A stretch of DNA of 64,000 nt, taken from assembly GCA_021775995.1 (NCBI GenBank), contig JAJFGS010000013.1, positions 434,001 through 498,000 of the forward strand, given 5' to 3'. Position 1 is the stretch's first letter. The number at the start of each line of letters is the position of its first letter. Shown here in pieces: positions 36,978 through 46,057 of the stretch. Made by a program: the position numbers and the translations under genes. This DNA is from Alphaproteobacteria bacterium (GTDB taxonomy: Bacteria > Pseudomonadota > Alphaproteobacteria > Micavibrionales > Micavibrionaceae). Under the pieces are notes generated by a model. The model was not told the DNA's origin and made no database searches. It saw only the letters and a program-made list of their open reading frames with translations.

Positions 36978-37112
36978 TATATCGTCCAGTTAAAAGATGG
37001 CAAGAGGCAAGTTGATAACATTTAATAAACATAACATTGATTCATTCTTAATATGTAGGGATAAACTGAATTACATGGCGGAATACCCCCAGTTCTATGA
37101 TATTTTTAAAAA

Positions 37113-38132
37113 ATGATTGAATGGTTTCAGGATATTCACGCGCAGATAATTGACCCTGCAAGGCTACCCTTGGCGATGACAGCATTATTGGTTGTAACGC
37201 TTGTTGGTATGATCCGTGGTCCGCTCGGTGGCAATGCTCAGCCCTTTTTCTGGCATATCATTGAGATTATATTCGGTAAATTCGGTAGTAGAATGGACAA
37301 AGCTGGCCGCCCTGAAGGAGATTTGATCTTTCGTGGGTTTATTTTGTGCATTTTAGCTCTGATATTTTCTATTTTAATAGGAAAAGGGTTAGAAGTGCTC
37401 AGTTTTCAATATCCAAAGTGGTCAATCATCGAAATTTTGGCGCTTTGTCTTACCATGACTTCAGGGGCAATGTTTGCAGCGCAAGGGCGGCTTTATCGTG
37501 CTATTAATGAAAAAAACATAACTCCTGGAGCCTATTTTACGATTGCGCGGTCAACACGTACAGATCTAAGCCGTAATGATGATTACACAATTACCCGTGT
37601 TGGGATGGGAATGGGATTAAAAGCCTTTGATAAAGGTATGGTAGCCCCAATTTTATGGTATTTAATATTGGGAATCACAGGGGCTTATTTATATGCTGGA
37701 TTGGCGGCTATGCAGTGGATTTTTGGTCGTGAAGGACATTCTAGTGGTTTTGGCAAGTCTATTAACGCTCTTGAAGAATTGCTCGGTTTTGTGCCGAATA
37801 TGCTGAGTGGGTTGTTTATTGCTTTGGCAGGAATATTGACCCCGACGGCAGGAATGACGCGGGCATTTCTTGGTCTTATGAAGCCCAAGGGTAAGGCTTC
37901 GTACGCTGAAGGGGGGTTGCCCATGACAGCGGCAGCCTACGCGTTGAATGTGAGTCTAGGGGGCCCAACACAAAGCCTTGATGGCTATGCTATAAAGCGG
38001 AGCTGGGTAGGACCAAAAGGGGCAACGGCTCAGCTAAATGCTAAGCATCTCCATCGCGCCGTTTATATAAGTTTTATGGCGCATATTTTACTTTTAGCTA
38101 CTCTTAGTGGTGCTATGATTGTTGCTCCTTGA
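37113..38132 (+). CDS. Adenosylcobinamide-phosphate synthase (CobD/CbiB)-like membrane protein
   Basis: The 339-residue membrane protein shows CobD/CbiB signatures: SRMDKAGRPEGDLIFRGFIL, STRTDLSRNDDYTITRVGMG, FDKGMVAPILWYLILGITGA and GLPMTAAAYALNVSLGGPTQ. About six membrane helices are seen. CbiB joins the aminopropanol arm to cobyrinate in cobalamin synthesis. No other cobalamin gene is in the window, so it may act in salvage or have a related role. It stands 124 bp upstream of rpmB. Confidence 0.8.
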   Translation: MIEWFQDIHAQIIDPARLPLAMTALLVVTLVGMIRGPLGGNAQPFFWHIIEIIFGKFGSRMDKAGRPEGDLIFRGFILCILALIFSILIGKGLEVLSFQYPKWSIIEILALCLTMTSGAMFAAQGRLYRAINEKNITPGAYFTIARSTRTDLSRNDDYTITRVGMGMGLKAFDKGMVAPILWYLILGITGAYLYAGLAAMQWIFGREGHSSGFGKSINALEELLGFVPNMLSGLFIALAGILTPTAGMTRAFLGLMKPKGKASYAEGGLPMTAAAYALNVSLGGPTQSLDGYAIKRSWVGPKGATAQLNAKHLHRAVYISFMAHILLLATLSGAMIVAP

Positions 38133-38185
38133 AAAACCATCATACATGCAAGCATGAGGATGTTTAAAAAATCCCCACAGAACGC

Positions 38186-38214
38186 TTGACTTTACAGAGC
38201 AAATTCCATTAATG
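38186..38214 (+). promoter_or_regulatory. Candidate promoter for rpmB-tgt
   Basis: TTGACT (38186-38191), 17-bp spacer, TTAATG (38209-38214), about 42 bp before the rpmB ATG at 38257, which has an AAGGAA ribosome binding site. Confidence 0.45.
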
Positions 38215-38256
38215 TCCTGCAGAATTTAGTTTATTTGATATTTAAGGAATAGTGCC

Positions 38257-38547
38257 ATGAGCCGCCAATGCATGATTACAGGTAAGAAACGTATGGTTGG
38301 AAACAACCGTTCACATGCGCGTAATGCAACAAGACGCACTTTTGAAGTTAATCTTCAAGATACAAGTATGTACAGCGAAATTTTAAAGCGTGAGATTAAA
38401 GTGCGTGTTTCTGCACATGGCCAACGTATTGTTGATCATAATGGTGGAATTGACGCTTTTGTCACAAAAATAGCAAAAACAAAGCTGCACCCTAAACTTC
38501 GCCCAATTAAAGCAGAAGTTGAGAAAAAGCAGGCAGTTGCCGCTTAA
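38257..38547 (+). CDS. rpmB: Large-subunit ribosomal protein bL28
   Basis: The 96-residue protein begins [20 protein letters not shown] and continues [19 protein letters not shown], the standard bL28 core. The C-terminal extension ([20 protein letters not shown]) is common in alphaproteobacteria. The CxxC pair of zinc-binding bL28 forms is absent. tgt begins 12 bp downstream, so the two genes are likely co-transcribed. Confidence 0.95.
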   Translation: MSRQCMITGKKRMVGNNRSHARNATRRTFEVNLQDTSMYSEILKREIKVRVSAHGQRIVDHNGGIDAFVTKIAKTKLHPKLRPIKAEVEKKQAVAA

Positions 38548-38558
38548 TAAAGAATAAA

Positions 38559-39803
38559 ATGACAAAGTCATCTTTGAAGAAGTCCGCAGAGACACAGGTC
38601 CCTAGCGGGCTTTTTGATTCTAATCTTGAATACCCCAATTTTGAATTTGAGGTTATGCATAAAGATGCAAAGTCTGGTGCGCGTGTCGGAAAATTAAAAA
38701 CCCCGCACGGTACTATTGAAACACCGAACTATATTTTCTGTGGCACGAAGGCCTCGATTAAGAATCTATCACCGACGCAGATGGAAGAGGCACAAACCGA
38801 TATTATTCTCGCGAATACTTATCATTTGATGATTCAACCTGGTGCAGAGTTGGTTGAAAAAATGGGTGGTTTGCATAAATTTATGAACTGGAATGGTCCG
38901 TTATTAACGGATAGCGGCGGTTTTCAAGTCTTTTCTATGGGGCATGGAACTTGTGCCGATGAAATTAAAGGTCGTAACACGGCGACGAAGAAAGAAAGCT
39001 TGCTCAAAATTACGGAAGAGGGCGCGGTTTTTAAATCTTATTATGATGGTCAAAAATTAATGTTGAACCCTGAAACGTCAATGAAGTTACAGCGGCAATT
39101 AGGGGCTGATCTAATTATGCAGATGGATGAATGCACGGCCTATCAGGTGACGCGGGATTATACTGCGAAGTCGATGGAGATGAGTATGCGGTGGGGTGAT
39201 CGCTCCCTCGCGGCGTTTGAGGCAATGCATGATGGAAGTCAGGGGCTATACGGTATTGTACAAGGTGGCATTTATCATGACTTACGCATCACGAGTGCAG
39301 AATATGTTGCAAGCCGTCCGTTCTTTGGTACGGCTGTCGGTGGTTGTCTAGGTGGTAGTGATGATGAAATGTATGGTATTTTAGAAGCTATAAAACCTTA
39401 TAACCATCCAGATAGACCTATCCATTTCTTAGGGATTGGGCGGATTAAAGATGTCTTTGAAAGTGTAAAATACGGCATTGATACGTTTGATTGTGTAATG
39501 CCAACGCGTATCGCACGTCACGGTATGGCTCTTATTAAAGGCGCACCGAACGAGCGAATTAACCTTGTAAATGCCCGATTTAAAGATGATCCGGAACCGT
39601 TAGATGTCCGTATGGATATTGCGTGTTCTCGTGATTATTCGAAGGCTTATATCCATCATTTGTTAAAAGCGGGTGAAATGTTGGCTTATCAGATTATCTC
39701 TCAGCATAATGTAGCTGTTATTAATCAATTAATGCGTGAAGTGAGAGCGGCCATTTTAGAAGATTCTTTAGATGATTTACGTCAAGAATGGCTTTGTGAT
39801 TAA
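38559..39803 (+). CDS. tgt: tRNA-guanine transglycosylase family protein lacking the canonical zinc cysteines
   Basis: The 414-residue TIM-barrel enzyme has the first catalytic Asp in LLTDSGGFQVFSMG, the binding loop GLYGIVQGGIYHDLR and the nucleophile Asp in YGIDTFDCVMPTRIARHG. TGT exchanges G34 of GUN tRNAs for a 7-deazaguanine. Three points are unusual. The C-x-C-x-x-C zinc cluster before SRAYxHHL is replaced by MDIACSRDYSKAYIHHL, with only one shifted cysteine. The loop MPTRNARNG reads MPTRIARHG. There is an N-terminal extension of about 30 residues. Queuosine function is likely but the incorporated base is uncertain. Confidence 0.8.
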   Translation: MTKSSLKKSAETQVPSGLFDSNLEYPNFEFEVMHKDAKSGARVGKLKTPHGTIETPNYIFCGTKASIKNLSPTQMEEAQTDIILANTYHLMIQPGAELVEKMGGLHKFMNWNGPLLTDSGGFQVFSMGHGTCADEIKGRNTATKKESLLKITEEGAVFKSYYDGQKLMLNPETSMKLQRQLGADLIMQMDECTAYQVTRDYTAKSMEMSMRWGDRSLAAFEAMHDGSQGLYGIVQGGIYHDLRITSAEYVASRPFFGTAVGGCLGGSDDEMYGILEAIKPYNHPDRPIHFLGIGRIKDVFESVKYGIDTFDCVMPTRIARHGMALIKGAPNERINLVNARFKDDPEPLDVRMDIACSRDYSKAYIHHLLKAGEMLAYQIISQHNVAVINQLMREVRAAILEDSLDDLRQEWLCD

Positions 39804-39868
39804 GTTTGAGTCTAAATATCTTTAATATTTTATTTTTTCTTTAAAGATTTGCTGTATTATATATCCCT

Positions 39869-40738
39869 ATGGTTATTGATTATAATGAGAAAAACGCATT
39901 TAAGGGCCTGGCCTCTATTCTTGAAGATTACACAGAATGGTTTGGGCAGATAGCACTCTATGTTGCCTATTCAGGTGAAGAACATATTCCTCCCAGCTTT
40001 ACGGTTCCACGAAGTTTTGTGGATTGGTTGGAGAGTGATGATGTTAAAAATGAAATTAACCCCTCTGTTATCAAACCAATTGTGGATATGCATGGGGCAA
40101 TGAGGGGTGTCGCATTAGAGATAATTGAAAATTTAAAAAACAATAAAAAGCCAACACATCAAAATTTTGTTGAATTTAAAAATTTGCAAACTTCTTTTTT
40201 GGCAAGTATTCGCCGATTAGAAAAAGATAACGGTATGCAAGTTAATGGAACGGATGATCTTACAGGGTTGCGTCCAGCTGAATCTATTAAGGCAGACCTT
40301 GATAAGGAAATGGAACGTTTATCACGAAATGGAAATCCATTTGCCCTTGTTGTTGTTCGTATTGATTCCTTTCAAGAGTTTAGTGACCAGCAAGGAACCA
40401 TTAAAATTGTTGTAGAAAACATAAAAAAATCTATGCGCCCATTTGATGACGCTTATTATTTAGATCATGGTGAGTTTTTGTTAAGTTTAAAGCATGCGGA
40501 TATGGTTGGGGCTGAGGCCGCGGTTAATCGTATTCAGCACATGCTGCAAGGCGATAAAAGCAATGTCGAAAAAATCACAATCTCTTGTTGTATGTCAGAA
40601 CCAGTAACTGGAGATCAGATAACTGATTTATTAGAAAATATGCAGGATGACTTAAAGGATCATAAGACTGATCAAGAAGCCATCCTTAAGTTTTTGGACA
40701 TTAGTCCATTAGAACGGTTTCTTGGATCACAAAAGTAA
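39869..40738 (+). CDS. Degenerate GGDEF-domain protein
   Basis: A 289-residue protein. The first 125 residues are helical and unassigned. A GGDEF-like domain begins at DDLTGLRPAESIKADLDKEM and continues through FALVVVRIDSFQEFSDQQGT. The active-site loop reads YLDHGEFLLSL instead of GGDEF. Loss of the first two glycines and the aspartate suggests it does not make c-di-GMP but may bind nucleotide or act as a regulatory partner. It lies 9 bp upstream of the histidine kinase gene, so the two likely act together. An AT-rich TATTAT sits just before the ATG, without an obvious Shine-Dalgarno. Confidence 0.8.
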   Translation: MVIDYNEKNAFKGLASILEDYTEWFGQIALYVAYSGEEHIPPSFTVPRSFVDWLESDDVKNEINPSVIKPIVDMHGAMRGVALEIIENLKNNKKPTHQNFVEFKNLQTSFLASIRRLEKDNGMQVNGTDDLTGLRPAESIKADLDKEMERLSRNGNPFALVVVRIDSFQEFSDQQGTIKIVVENIKKSMRPFDDAYYLDHGEFLLSLKHADMVGAEAAVNRIQHMLQGDKSNVEKITISCCMSEPVTGDQITDLLENMQDDLKDHKTDQEAILKFLDISPLERFLGSQK

Positions 40739-40747
40739 TAAAAATTA

Positions 40748-42259
40748 ATGGCTGAAAAAATAATAGATCATAAAGCCTTGTTTGATCAAATGCCGGTTAT
40801 ACGGTTTTTGGTGGAGTATTATAATGATTCTTTATCAGTTTCTGCCGTTAATAAATTAGGACTAACTTTCTTTGATAAACCAGAAGAAAAAATTATAGGC
40901 CAGCCTTTAAAAGACTTAATAGGCGAAGAAAATTATCATTACCTTTCCGAATCCTTAATGGTTTGCCTGCAAAAAAAGATGGCAGTTACAATACCTGCAT
41001 TACCCGCCTTGCCTGATTTGTTAGGTGAGGTACATCCTTCAGGTTTTTGGGTTAATCCAGTCTATAACCAAGATAATGAGGTCATGTATTTGGACGTCAT
41101 TGGGCAGCCTAGCGCAACAGATGTTTCGGTTGTTGAGCGGGAAAGGGATGATGCCCTCTCTCTTCTGACCTCAATTTTTAATGCGTCGGATGTTGGTATT
41201 CTGGTCTTCGATAAAAAACGACACGTTGTTAAGATGAATGATAGTTTTGAACGGATCTTTGGGTGGGACAGAAAGGACATGTTAGGTAAAGACTTTATAG
41301 ATTTTGTTACAGAAGATGAACACCAACTAGCCCAGCAAAGTTTTGAAGGTTTTTTAAAAGACGATTCTAATCATTCTGGTGAGGTCAAAATATTTCGTAA
41401 AGACGGCACTATTGCCAATACAATTTTTACAACAGCATCACTAAAGCTAAGCCATGGTCGAAGATTTCAGGTAACCACACTTTTTGATATTACGAAGCGT
41501 AAGCAGATGGAGTTGTCGTTACGTGTTGCAAAAGATCAAGCGGATGCGGCCAATAACGCAAAATCAGTATTTCTTGCGAATATGAGTCATGAGTTAAGAA
41601 CGCCGTTAAATGCCATTATAGGCTTTTCAGAAATGATGGTGAATGAATCCTTTGGCCCATTGGCAAATAAAAAATATCATGAATATCTAAATGATGTTTT
41701 TATGAGTGCTACACATCTTTTGGAAATTATCAATGAAGTTTTGGATATGTCTAAAATTGAATCTGGAAAAATTGAACTGGATGAAAGAAAAATAGATTTA
41801 AATACATTGCTGCAGACATTAACCCGCATAATGAGTTCACGAACTCTGAAGTCTGATATATCTATTGAAGAAATTTATCAGGAAGATTTACCAAAAATAT
41901 ATGCGGATCCAAGACTGTTAAGGCAAATATTTATTAATCTGATAACAAATTCAATTAAGTATTCGGTAGATGGTGGTGTCATTACTTTACAGACACGGTT
42001 AAGTGAAAAAGGAGAGATAGAAGTCGTTGTGGCGGATCATGGCATGGGTATTCCTTCGGACCGTATCAAAGATGCAATGGAACCATTTGGGCAGATACAT
42101 GATCCATCCACCCATAGTGAGATTTATCAAGGTACGGGTTTAGGGCTTCCTCTTGCCAAGGCTATGGTTGAAATGCATGGCGGTGTCTTTGCTTTACAAT
42201 CTGTTGAGGGTGAGGGAACAACCATTACTGTAAGCTTTTCTAAGGCGAGGACTCGTTAA
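40748..42259 (+). CDS. PAS-domain sensor histidine kinase
   Basis: The 503-residue cytoplasmic kinase has two PAS regions (about residues 10-115 and 140-255), with the second ending in the usual TLFDITKRKQMELSL. HisKA carries the phospho-acceptor H281 in FLANMSHELRTPLNAIIGFS. HATPase has NLITNSIKYS (N box), VADHGMGIPSDRI (G1) and GTGLGLPLAKAMVEMHGG (G2). No membrane segment is seen, so it senses an internal signal. No response regulator gene is adjacent. It follows the degenerate GGDEF protein by 9 bp. Confidence 0.92.
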   Translation: MAEKIIDHKALFDQMPVIRFLVEYYNDSLSVSAVNKLGLTFFDKPEEKIIGQPLKDLIGEENYHYLSESLMVCLQKKMAVTIPALPALPDLLGEVHPSGFWVNPVYNQDNEVMYLDVIGQPSATDVSVVERERDDALSLLTSIFNASDVGILVFDKKRHVVKMNDSFERIFGWDRKDMLGKDFIDFVTEDEHQLAQQSFEGFLKDDSNHSGEVKIFRKDGTIANTIFTTASLKLSHGRRFQVTTLFDITKRKQMELSLRVAKDQADAANNAKSVFLANMSHELRTPLNAIIGFSEMMVNESFGPLANKKYHEYLNDVFMSATHLLEIINEVLDMSKIESGKIELDERKIDLNTLLQTLTRIMSSRTLKSDISIEEIYQEDLPKIYADPRLLRQIFINLITNSIKYSVDGGVITLQTRLSEKGEIEVVVADHGMGIPSDRIKDAMEPFGQIHDPSTHSEIYQGTGLGLPLAKAMVEMHGGVFALQSVEGEGTTITVSFSKARTR

Positions 42260-42316
42260 CATTGAAAATAAAGTCCTATAATAGTACTATATTTTCAAAT
42301 TAAGGGATTATATAAA

Positions 42317-42736
42317 ATGACAGCTATAGATCTTGAGCAAAAATGTATAGATGCGGGCTTAAAAATGACAGAGCCCCGCAAAGTTATACTTTCTATTTTG
42401 GCACATGCCACAGATCACCCTTCGGTTGAGGATGTTTATGAGCGCTCTAAGCAAGAAGATGCCTCTATTAGTATGGCAACGGTATATCGCACACTTGGTC
42501 TTCTTGATGAGCTTGGTCTGGTTTATCGCCATGAATTTAGCGATAGTGATCATGCAAGATATGAAGTTAATTCGGAACATCATCACCATTTGATTGATTT
42601 AGAGACTGGTAAAGTTGTTGAATTTAAAAATGAACAAATTGAAAAAATAAAACAAAAAATAGCCCAAGATTTAGGCTATGAGCTTGTTGAATGCCGTCTT
42701 GAACTTTACGGTAAAAAATTAAAGAAAAAGAAGTAA
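42317..42736 (+). CDS. fur: Fur-family metal-responsive regulator
   Basis: A 139-residue Fur-family repressor. The winged helix includes LKMTEPRKVILSILAHATDH and ISMATVYRTLGLLDELGLV. The metal site region reads FSDSDHARYEVNSEHHHHLID. The C-terminal CxxC zinc site of some Fur proteins is absent, and HHHHLID replaces the usual HHDHxxC, as in many alphaproteobacterial Fur/Mur forms. It could sense iron or manganese. TATAAT and AAGGGA lie upstream. A Fur-box-like sequence precedes the suf operon 600 bp away. Confidence 0.88.
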   Translation: MTAIDLEQKCIDAGLKMTEPRKVILSILAHATDHPSVEDVYERSKQEDASISMATVYRTLGLLDELGLVYRHEFSDSDHARYEVNSEHHHHLIDLETGKVVEFKNEQIEKIKQKIAQDLGYELVECRLELYGKKLKKKK

Positions 42737-42742
42737 ATATTC

Positions 42743-43078
42743 TTGTTTTCTGAAACACCAAGAACTCCTACGCATGTATGGCTTGACGCTAAGATTAGAG
42801 AATTAACAATCTCTGGTATAGGTGTCTATGTGACCCATAGAGGTGAGAAGATGAGTGGCTTAGTGTTGTTAAAAATAAACTCCACTCAAGGCGATTGCAA
42901 ATTGAAAACGCAACAGCGTAACTTAGACGGTATATTAGAATGGATAGATGTTTTTCAAGATGATGTTATTGAAGAGAAAAAGGCAGATGAGTATATAAAC
43001 CGGTCAATAGATCGTGACCCAGATTTGTGGGTCGTGGAAATTGAAGACAAACAGATGGAAAATCCGTTTATAAATTAA
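42743..43078 (+). CDS. DUF1491 family protein
   Basis: The 111-residue protein probably starts at TTG (42743), 7 bp after fur. THVWLDAKIRELTISGIGVY, VTHRGEKMSGLVLLKINSTQ and the terminal DPDLWVVEIEDKQMENPFIN match the alphaproteobacterial DUF1491 pattern. The family has no known function. Its end overlaps a tiny convergent open frame by 4 bp. Confidence 0.8.
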   Translation: MFSETPRTPTHVWLDAKIRELTISGIGVYVTHRGEKMSGLVLLKINSTQGDCKLKTQQRNLDGILEWIDVFQDDVIEEKKADEYINRSIDRDPDLWVVEIEDKQMENPFIN

Positions 43079-43188
43079 CCAAGCTTTTGTAACCCTGAAA
43101 TTTCTAGGGCTTTTTCTGTGAATGCAGGCACGTCCATTGTTGGCTCTGGAGTAATGGCTGCTACAAAACTATCTTTTAATGTACCCAT
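43075..43188 (-). CDS. Candidate 37-residue microprotein
   Basis: ATG at 43188 is preceded by a good ribosome binding site (GAGGAAAGA). The peptide MGTLKDSFVAAITPEPTMDV continues PAFTEKALEISGLQKLG. It has no membrane segment or lipobox. The N-terminus resembles that of the 57-residue protein at 50924-51097 (M-small-x-L-polar-x-x-V-A). The stop overlaps the convergent DUF1491 gene by 4 bp. No known family; coding status rests on the start signal and the partial resemblance. Confidence 0.5.
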   Translation of the reverse strand: MGTLKDSFVAAITPEPTMDVPAFTEKALEISGLQKLG

Positions 43189-43328
43189 TATTCTTTCCTC
43201 ATTTGTTATGCCCATTATCATCTAAAAGACTTTAAAATTAGTTAAAGGCTAAATCAGGATTGAATTCGTACTTATTTAAGGTAAAAACCTTGATTTTTGG
43301 GTAAAAAAGAGTACAAAAGACCCTAAAG

Positions 43329-43345
43329 AGGACTGTTTTAGTCCT
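43329..43345. promoter_or_regulatory. Inverted repeat upstream of the suf operon
   Basis: AGGACT and AGTCCT are perfect 6-bp arms around GTTTT, 25 bp before the regulator ATG. A second, smaller palindrome AAGGT...ACCTT lies near 43278-43291. Either could be an operator for the Rrf2 regulator encoded first in the operon. Confidence 0.4.
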
Positions 43346-43346
43346 A

Positions 43347-43366
43347 ATTGAGAATGGTTTGCAAAT
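43347..43366. promoter_or_regulatory. Fur-box-like sequence before the suf operon
   Basis: ATTGAGAATGGTTTGCAAAT is an imperfect palindrome resembling Fur sites of the GAGAATGATTTGCA kind. It ends 3 bp before the start codon of the Rrf2 regulator, where bound protein would block initiation. A fur-family gene lies nearby. Confidence 0.45.
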
Positions 43367-43369
43367 ACA

Positions 43370-43780
43370 ATGCTTAAGCTATCTAAAATGACAGATTATG
43401 CCGTGGTAATTTTGGCAGATATGGCGCAGCAAAAAGGTGAGACTTTAAGTGCGACGATCATTGCTGTGAATACCATGCTGCCAGAGCCAACAGTTTCTAA
43501 AATTCTTAAGCTTTTAGCAAAATATGGTTTGGTTAATTCTTTACGGGGTATGAATGGTGGATACACGCTGAACAAAACACCAGAAGAAATTAATATGGCG
43601 CATATTATTCAGGCGACTGATGGTCCGGTTGAACTGACGGCTTGTGTTGATACAGGTAGTCAATGTTGTGATCGTGCGGACAATTGTAATATTAAAGGAA
43701 AATGGAATCCTGTGAACATTGCCATGCAATCAGCACTTGAAAATGTTTCCTTAAAACAAATGATGGGGGATAGGTTGTGA
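43370..43780 (+). CDS. Rrf2-family SUF operon regulator
   Basis: A 136-residue Rrf2 protein beginning [19 protein letters not shown], the form found at the head of alphaproteobacterial suf operons. The winged helix has [20 protein letters not shown] and the wing [11 protein letters not shown]. Three cysteines with spacing [15 protein letters not shown] can hold an Fe-S cluster, so it likely senses Fe-S status. The sufB GTG start overlaps its stop, giving translational coupling. Confidence 0.9.
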   Translation: MLKLSKMTDYAVVILADMAQQKGETLSATIIAVNTMLPEPTVSKILKLLAKYGLVNSLRGMNGGYTLNKTPEEINMAHIIQATDGPVELTACVDTGSQCCDRADNCNIKGKWNPVNIAMQSALENVSLKQMMGDRL

Positions 43781-45273
43781 GTGATACGCCCCAAACAACA
43801 TCAGCGCATATAGATCAAGAAACGATTGATACAGTCAAAAACCTTGGGGCCTATACCGCAGGGTTTGAAACCGATATTGAAATGGAATATGCCCCAAAGG
43901 GCATTGATGAAGATATTATTCGTCTGATTTCCAAGAAGAAGGATGAGCCAAAATGGATGCTGGAACTGCGTTTGAAGGCTTTTCGCCATTGGTTGACGAT
44001 GCCAGAGCCAGAGTGGGCAAAAGTTGAGTTTCCAAAGATGGATTATCAAGATGCTTATTACTATGCGCAGCCAAAGAATATGAATCCTGCGCCGAAATCT
44101 CTCGACGAAGTTGATCCAAAGTTATTAGAGACATACGAGAAGCTTGGTATTTCTTTGAAGGAACAAGAGGTATTAGCGGGTGTAGAAGGTGCACCAAAAG
44201 TTGCCGTTGATGCTGTTTTTGACTCTGTGTCTGTGGCCACCACATTTAAAAAATCTTTGAGTGAAGCTGGCGTTATTTTTTGTTCCATCAGTGAGGCCAT
44301 TCGTGAGCATCCTGAGCTGGTTCAAAAATATCTCTGTTCTGTGGTGCCGATGGCCGATAACAAACATGCCTGTCTAAACACAGCGTGCTTCACCGATGGT
44401 TCGTTCGTTTATATTCCACCAGGTGTGCGTTGTCCGATGGAGTTGTCGACTTACTTCCGTATGAATGCGATCAATACAGGGCAGTTTGAACGCACGCTGA
44501 TTATTGCTGATAAAGGCGCCTATGTATCCTATTTAGAGGGCTGTACTGCGCCGATGCGTGATGAAAACCAGCTTCATGCTGCTGTGGTGGAATTGATTAC
44601 CCATGATGATGCCGAGATTAAATACTCGACGGTACAAAATTGGTATCCCGGTGATGAAAACGGTAAAGGTGGTATTTATAACTTCGTGACCAAGCGTGGC
44701 TTGTGCGAAGGACGTAATTCCAAAATTAGTTGGACACAAGTTGAAACGGGGTCGGCGATTACTTGGAAATATCCATCCTGTATTTTAAAAGGGGATAACA
44801 GCCAAGGTGAATTTTATTCTGTCGCCATCACCAATAATTATCAGCAGGCCGATACAGGCACGAAGATGATTCATATGGGTAAAAATACCAAGAGCCGCAT
44901 CATTGCCAAGGGAATTAGTGCAGGGAAATCAGATTCTACCTATCGTGGGTTGGTCAAGATTATGGCGGGTGCCGAAGGCGCACGTAACTTTACGCAGTGT
45001 GATAGCTTGCTGATTGGTGATAATTGTGGAGCGCATACCGTGCCGTATATTGAAACCAAGAATCCAACGGCGCAGTTGGAACATGAAGCAACGACCAGTA
45101 AAATCAGCGAAGATCAGCTGTTTTATTGTCAGCAGCGGGGGATTAGCGAAGAAGAAGCGCTCGCCTTGATTGTGAACGGGTTCTGCCGTGATGTGATGCA
45201 ACATTTACCGATGGAATTCGCCGTTGAGGCACAGAAATTAGTTGGGATATCTTTAGAAGGGAGCGTCGGATGA
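43777..45273 (+). CDS. sufB: Fe-S cluster scaffold subunit SufB
   Basis: The 498-residue protein starts at a GTG overlapping the regulator stop. SufB features include [80 protein letters not shown] and the C-terminal [20 protein letters not shown]. It forms the SufBC2D scaffold and receives sulfur from SufS. The next gene overlaps its stop. Confidence 0.97.
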   Translation: MSDTPQTTSAHIDQETIDTVKNLGAYTAGFETDIEMEYAPKGIDEDIIRLISKKKDEPKWMLELRLKAFRHWLTMPEPEWAKVEFPKMDYQDAYYYAQPKNMNPAPKSLDEVDPKLLETYEKLGISLKEQEVLAGVEGAPKVAVDAVFDSVSVATTFKKSLSEAGVIFCSISEAIREHPELVQKYLCSVVPMADNKHACLNTACFTDGSFVYIPPGVRCPMELSTYFRMNAINTGQFERTLIIADKGAYVSYLEGCTAPMRDENQLHAAVVELITHDDAEIKYSTVQNWYPGDENGKGGIYNFVTKRGLCEGRNSKISWTQVETGSAITWKYPSCILKGDNSQGEFYSVAITNNYQQADTGTKMIHMGKNTKSRIIAKGISAGKSDSTYRGLVKIMAGAEGARNFTQCDSLLIGDNCGAHTVPYIETKNPTAQLEHEATTSKISEDQLFYCQQRGISEEEALALIVNGFCRDVMQHLPMEFAVEAQKLVGISLEGSVG

Positions 45274-45533
45274 TGACTGAAGAATTATTTTTAGTTTGGA
45301 ATGGGTGGGGTTTGTTATTTACAGGCTTATCTGCTCTTTATTTTTTTCTACATATATTTGTAACTGTAAAAATAGGTTCAGGCACTCCATTAAGAAAATG
45401 GATTACCCCATTGCTACCAATAGCAGTGGTTTGTGCATTTATATATTCAGGCTGGATTGCAGGACTTTTATCACTTCCAATAGGTGGGTTTATAGGTGTG
45501 TTTTTAGCAAGAATTATAATACCGCCAAAATAA
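45270..45533 (+). CDS. Small membrane protein inserted in the suf operon
   Basis: The 87-residue protein has three predicted helices (about residues 11-31, 45-61 and 62-82) and a short cytoplasmic tail RIIIPPK. Its ATG overlaps the sufB stop. I do not recognise a family, and this gene is not part of the usual suf set. A link to Fe-S assembly is only positional. Confidence 0.6.
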   Translation: MMTEELFLVWNGWGLLFTGLSALYFFLHIFVTVKIGSGTPLRKWITPLLPIAVVCAFIYSGWIAGLLSLPIGGFIGVFLARIIIPPK

Positions 45534-45559
45534 CTGTTTAGAATTTAAGGAGAAGAAAA

Positions 45560-45898
45560 ATGACTGAACAAAAGAAAATATTAAATGATGATCCTCGCCA
45601 AGCGGTTGAGGAAATGATTGTGATTACCGAGGAATTGGTGGCACGCATTGAAATTGAAAGCCATGCGGTATCCACCAATGATGGAACAACATTCAGTACG
45701 AATGAAGAGAATAAAGAGCATGTGGCAAATATATACGAAAAGGCCGCTAATGAGTTCCATGCCCGTATAGATGAGTTTGATTCCGTTGATAAAGCCTTAA
45801 TTGAAAAACTGGCAACGGCGCAAAAATCTTTGGGTCAAACAACAAAAAACAATCTTAAATTATTAGATAAATTACAGGATAAAACGGAAGAGAAATAA
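45560..45898 (+). CDS. Hypothetical coiled-coil protein in the suf operon
   Basis: The 112-residue protein is almost entirely helical and charged (DDPRQAVEEMIVITEELVAR, KAANEFHARIDEFDSVDKAL, KNNLKLLDKLQDKTEEK), suggesting a coiled coil. A strong ribosome binding site (AAGGAGAAG) precedes the ATG by 6 bp. No family is recognised. It is followed by a repeat element and a 160-bp gap. Confidence 0.65.
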   Translation: MTEQKKILNDDPRQAVEEMIVITEELVARIEIESHAVSTNDGTTFSTNEENKEHVANIYEKAANEFHARIDEFDSVDKALIEKLATAQKSLGQTTKNNLKLLDKLQDKTEEK

Positions 45899-45903
45899 GG
45901 AGC

Positions 45904-45967
45904 CGTCATTGCGAGGAACCTGAAAGGCGACGCGGTAATCCAGATCCCCGCTCAAGGCGGGGATGAC
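45904..45967. repeat. Two-hairpin palindromic repeat in the suf operon
   Basis: It opens CGTCATTGCGAGG and continues to GACGCGGTAATCC. The second hairpin is GATCCCCGC/GCGGGGATGAC around TCAAG. The outer GTCAT/ATGAC and inner AATCC/GATCC ends match the other elements. The left half resembles the one at 50689 and the right half the one in dusA, as if halves can recombine. Confidence 0.75.
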
Positions 45968-46005
45968 AGTGGGGGTGGTCTAGGGATGACGGTGAGAGTG
46001 GTTTA
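45960..46005. repeat. Two 23-bp imperfect tandem repeats
   Basis: GGGATGACAGTGGGGGTGGT is followed by a second unit GGGATGACGGTGAGAGTGGT (each with CTA or TTA at the end). A degenerate third unit begins at 46006. They extend from the end of the palindromic element, so they may have arisen by slippage of its GGGATGAC end. Confidence 0.65.
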
Positions 46006-46057
46006 GGGGGATGATGGTTAAGGTTAAGGGTAATGACAATGAGGAAGAAGAAGAAAA

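Noticed and set aside
38257-38547. Zinc-dependent form of bL28
   Set aside because: The N-terminal CxxC and later cysteines needed for zinc are not present.
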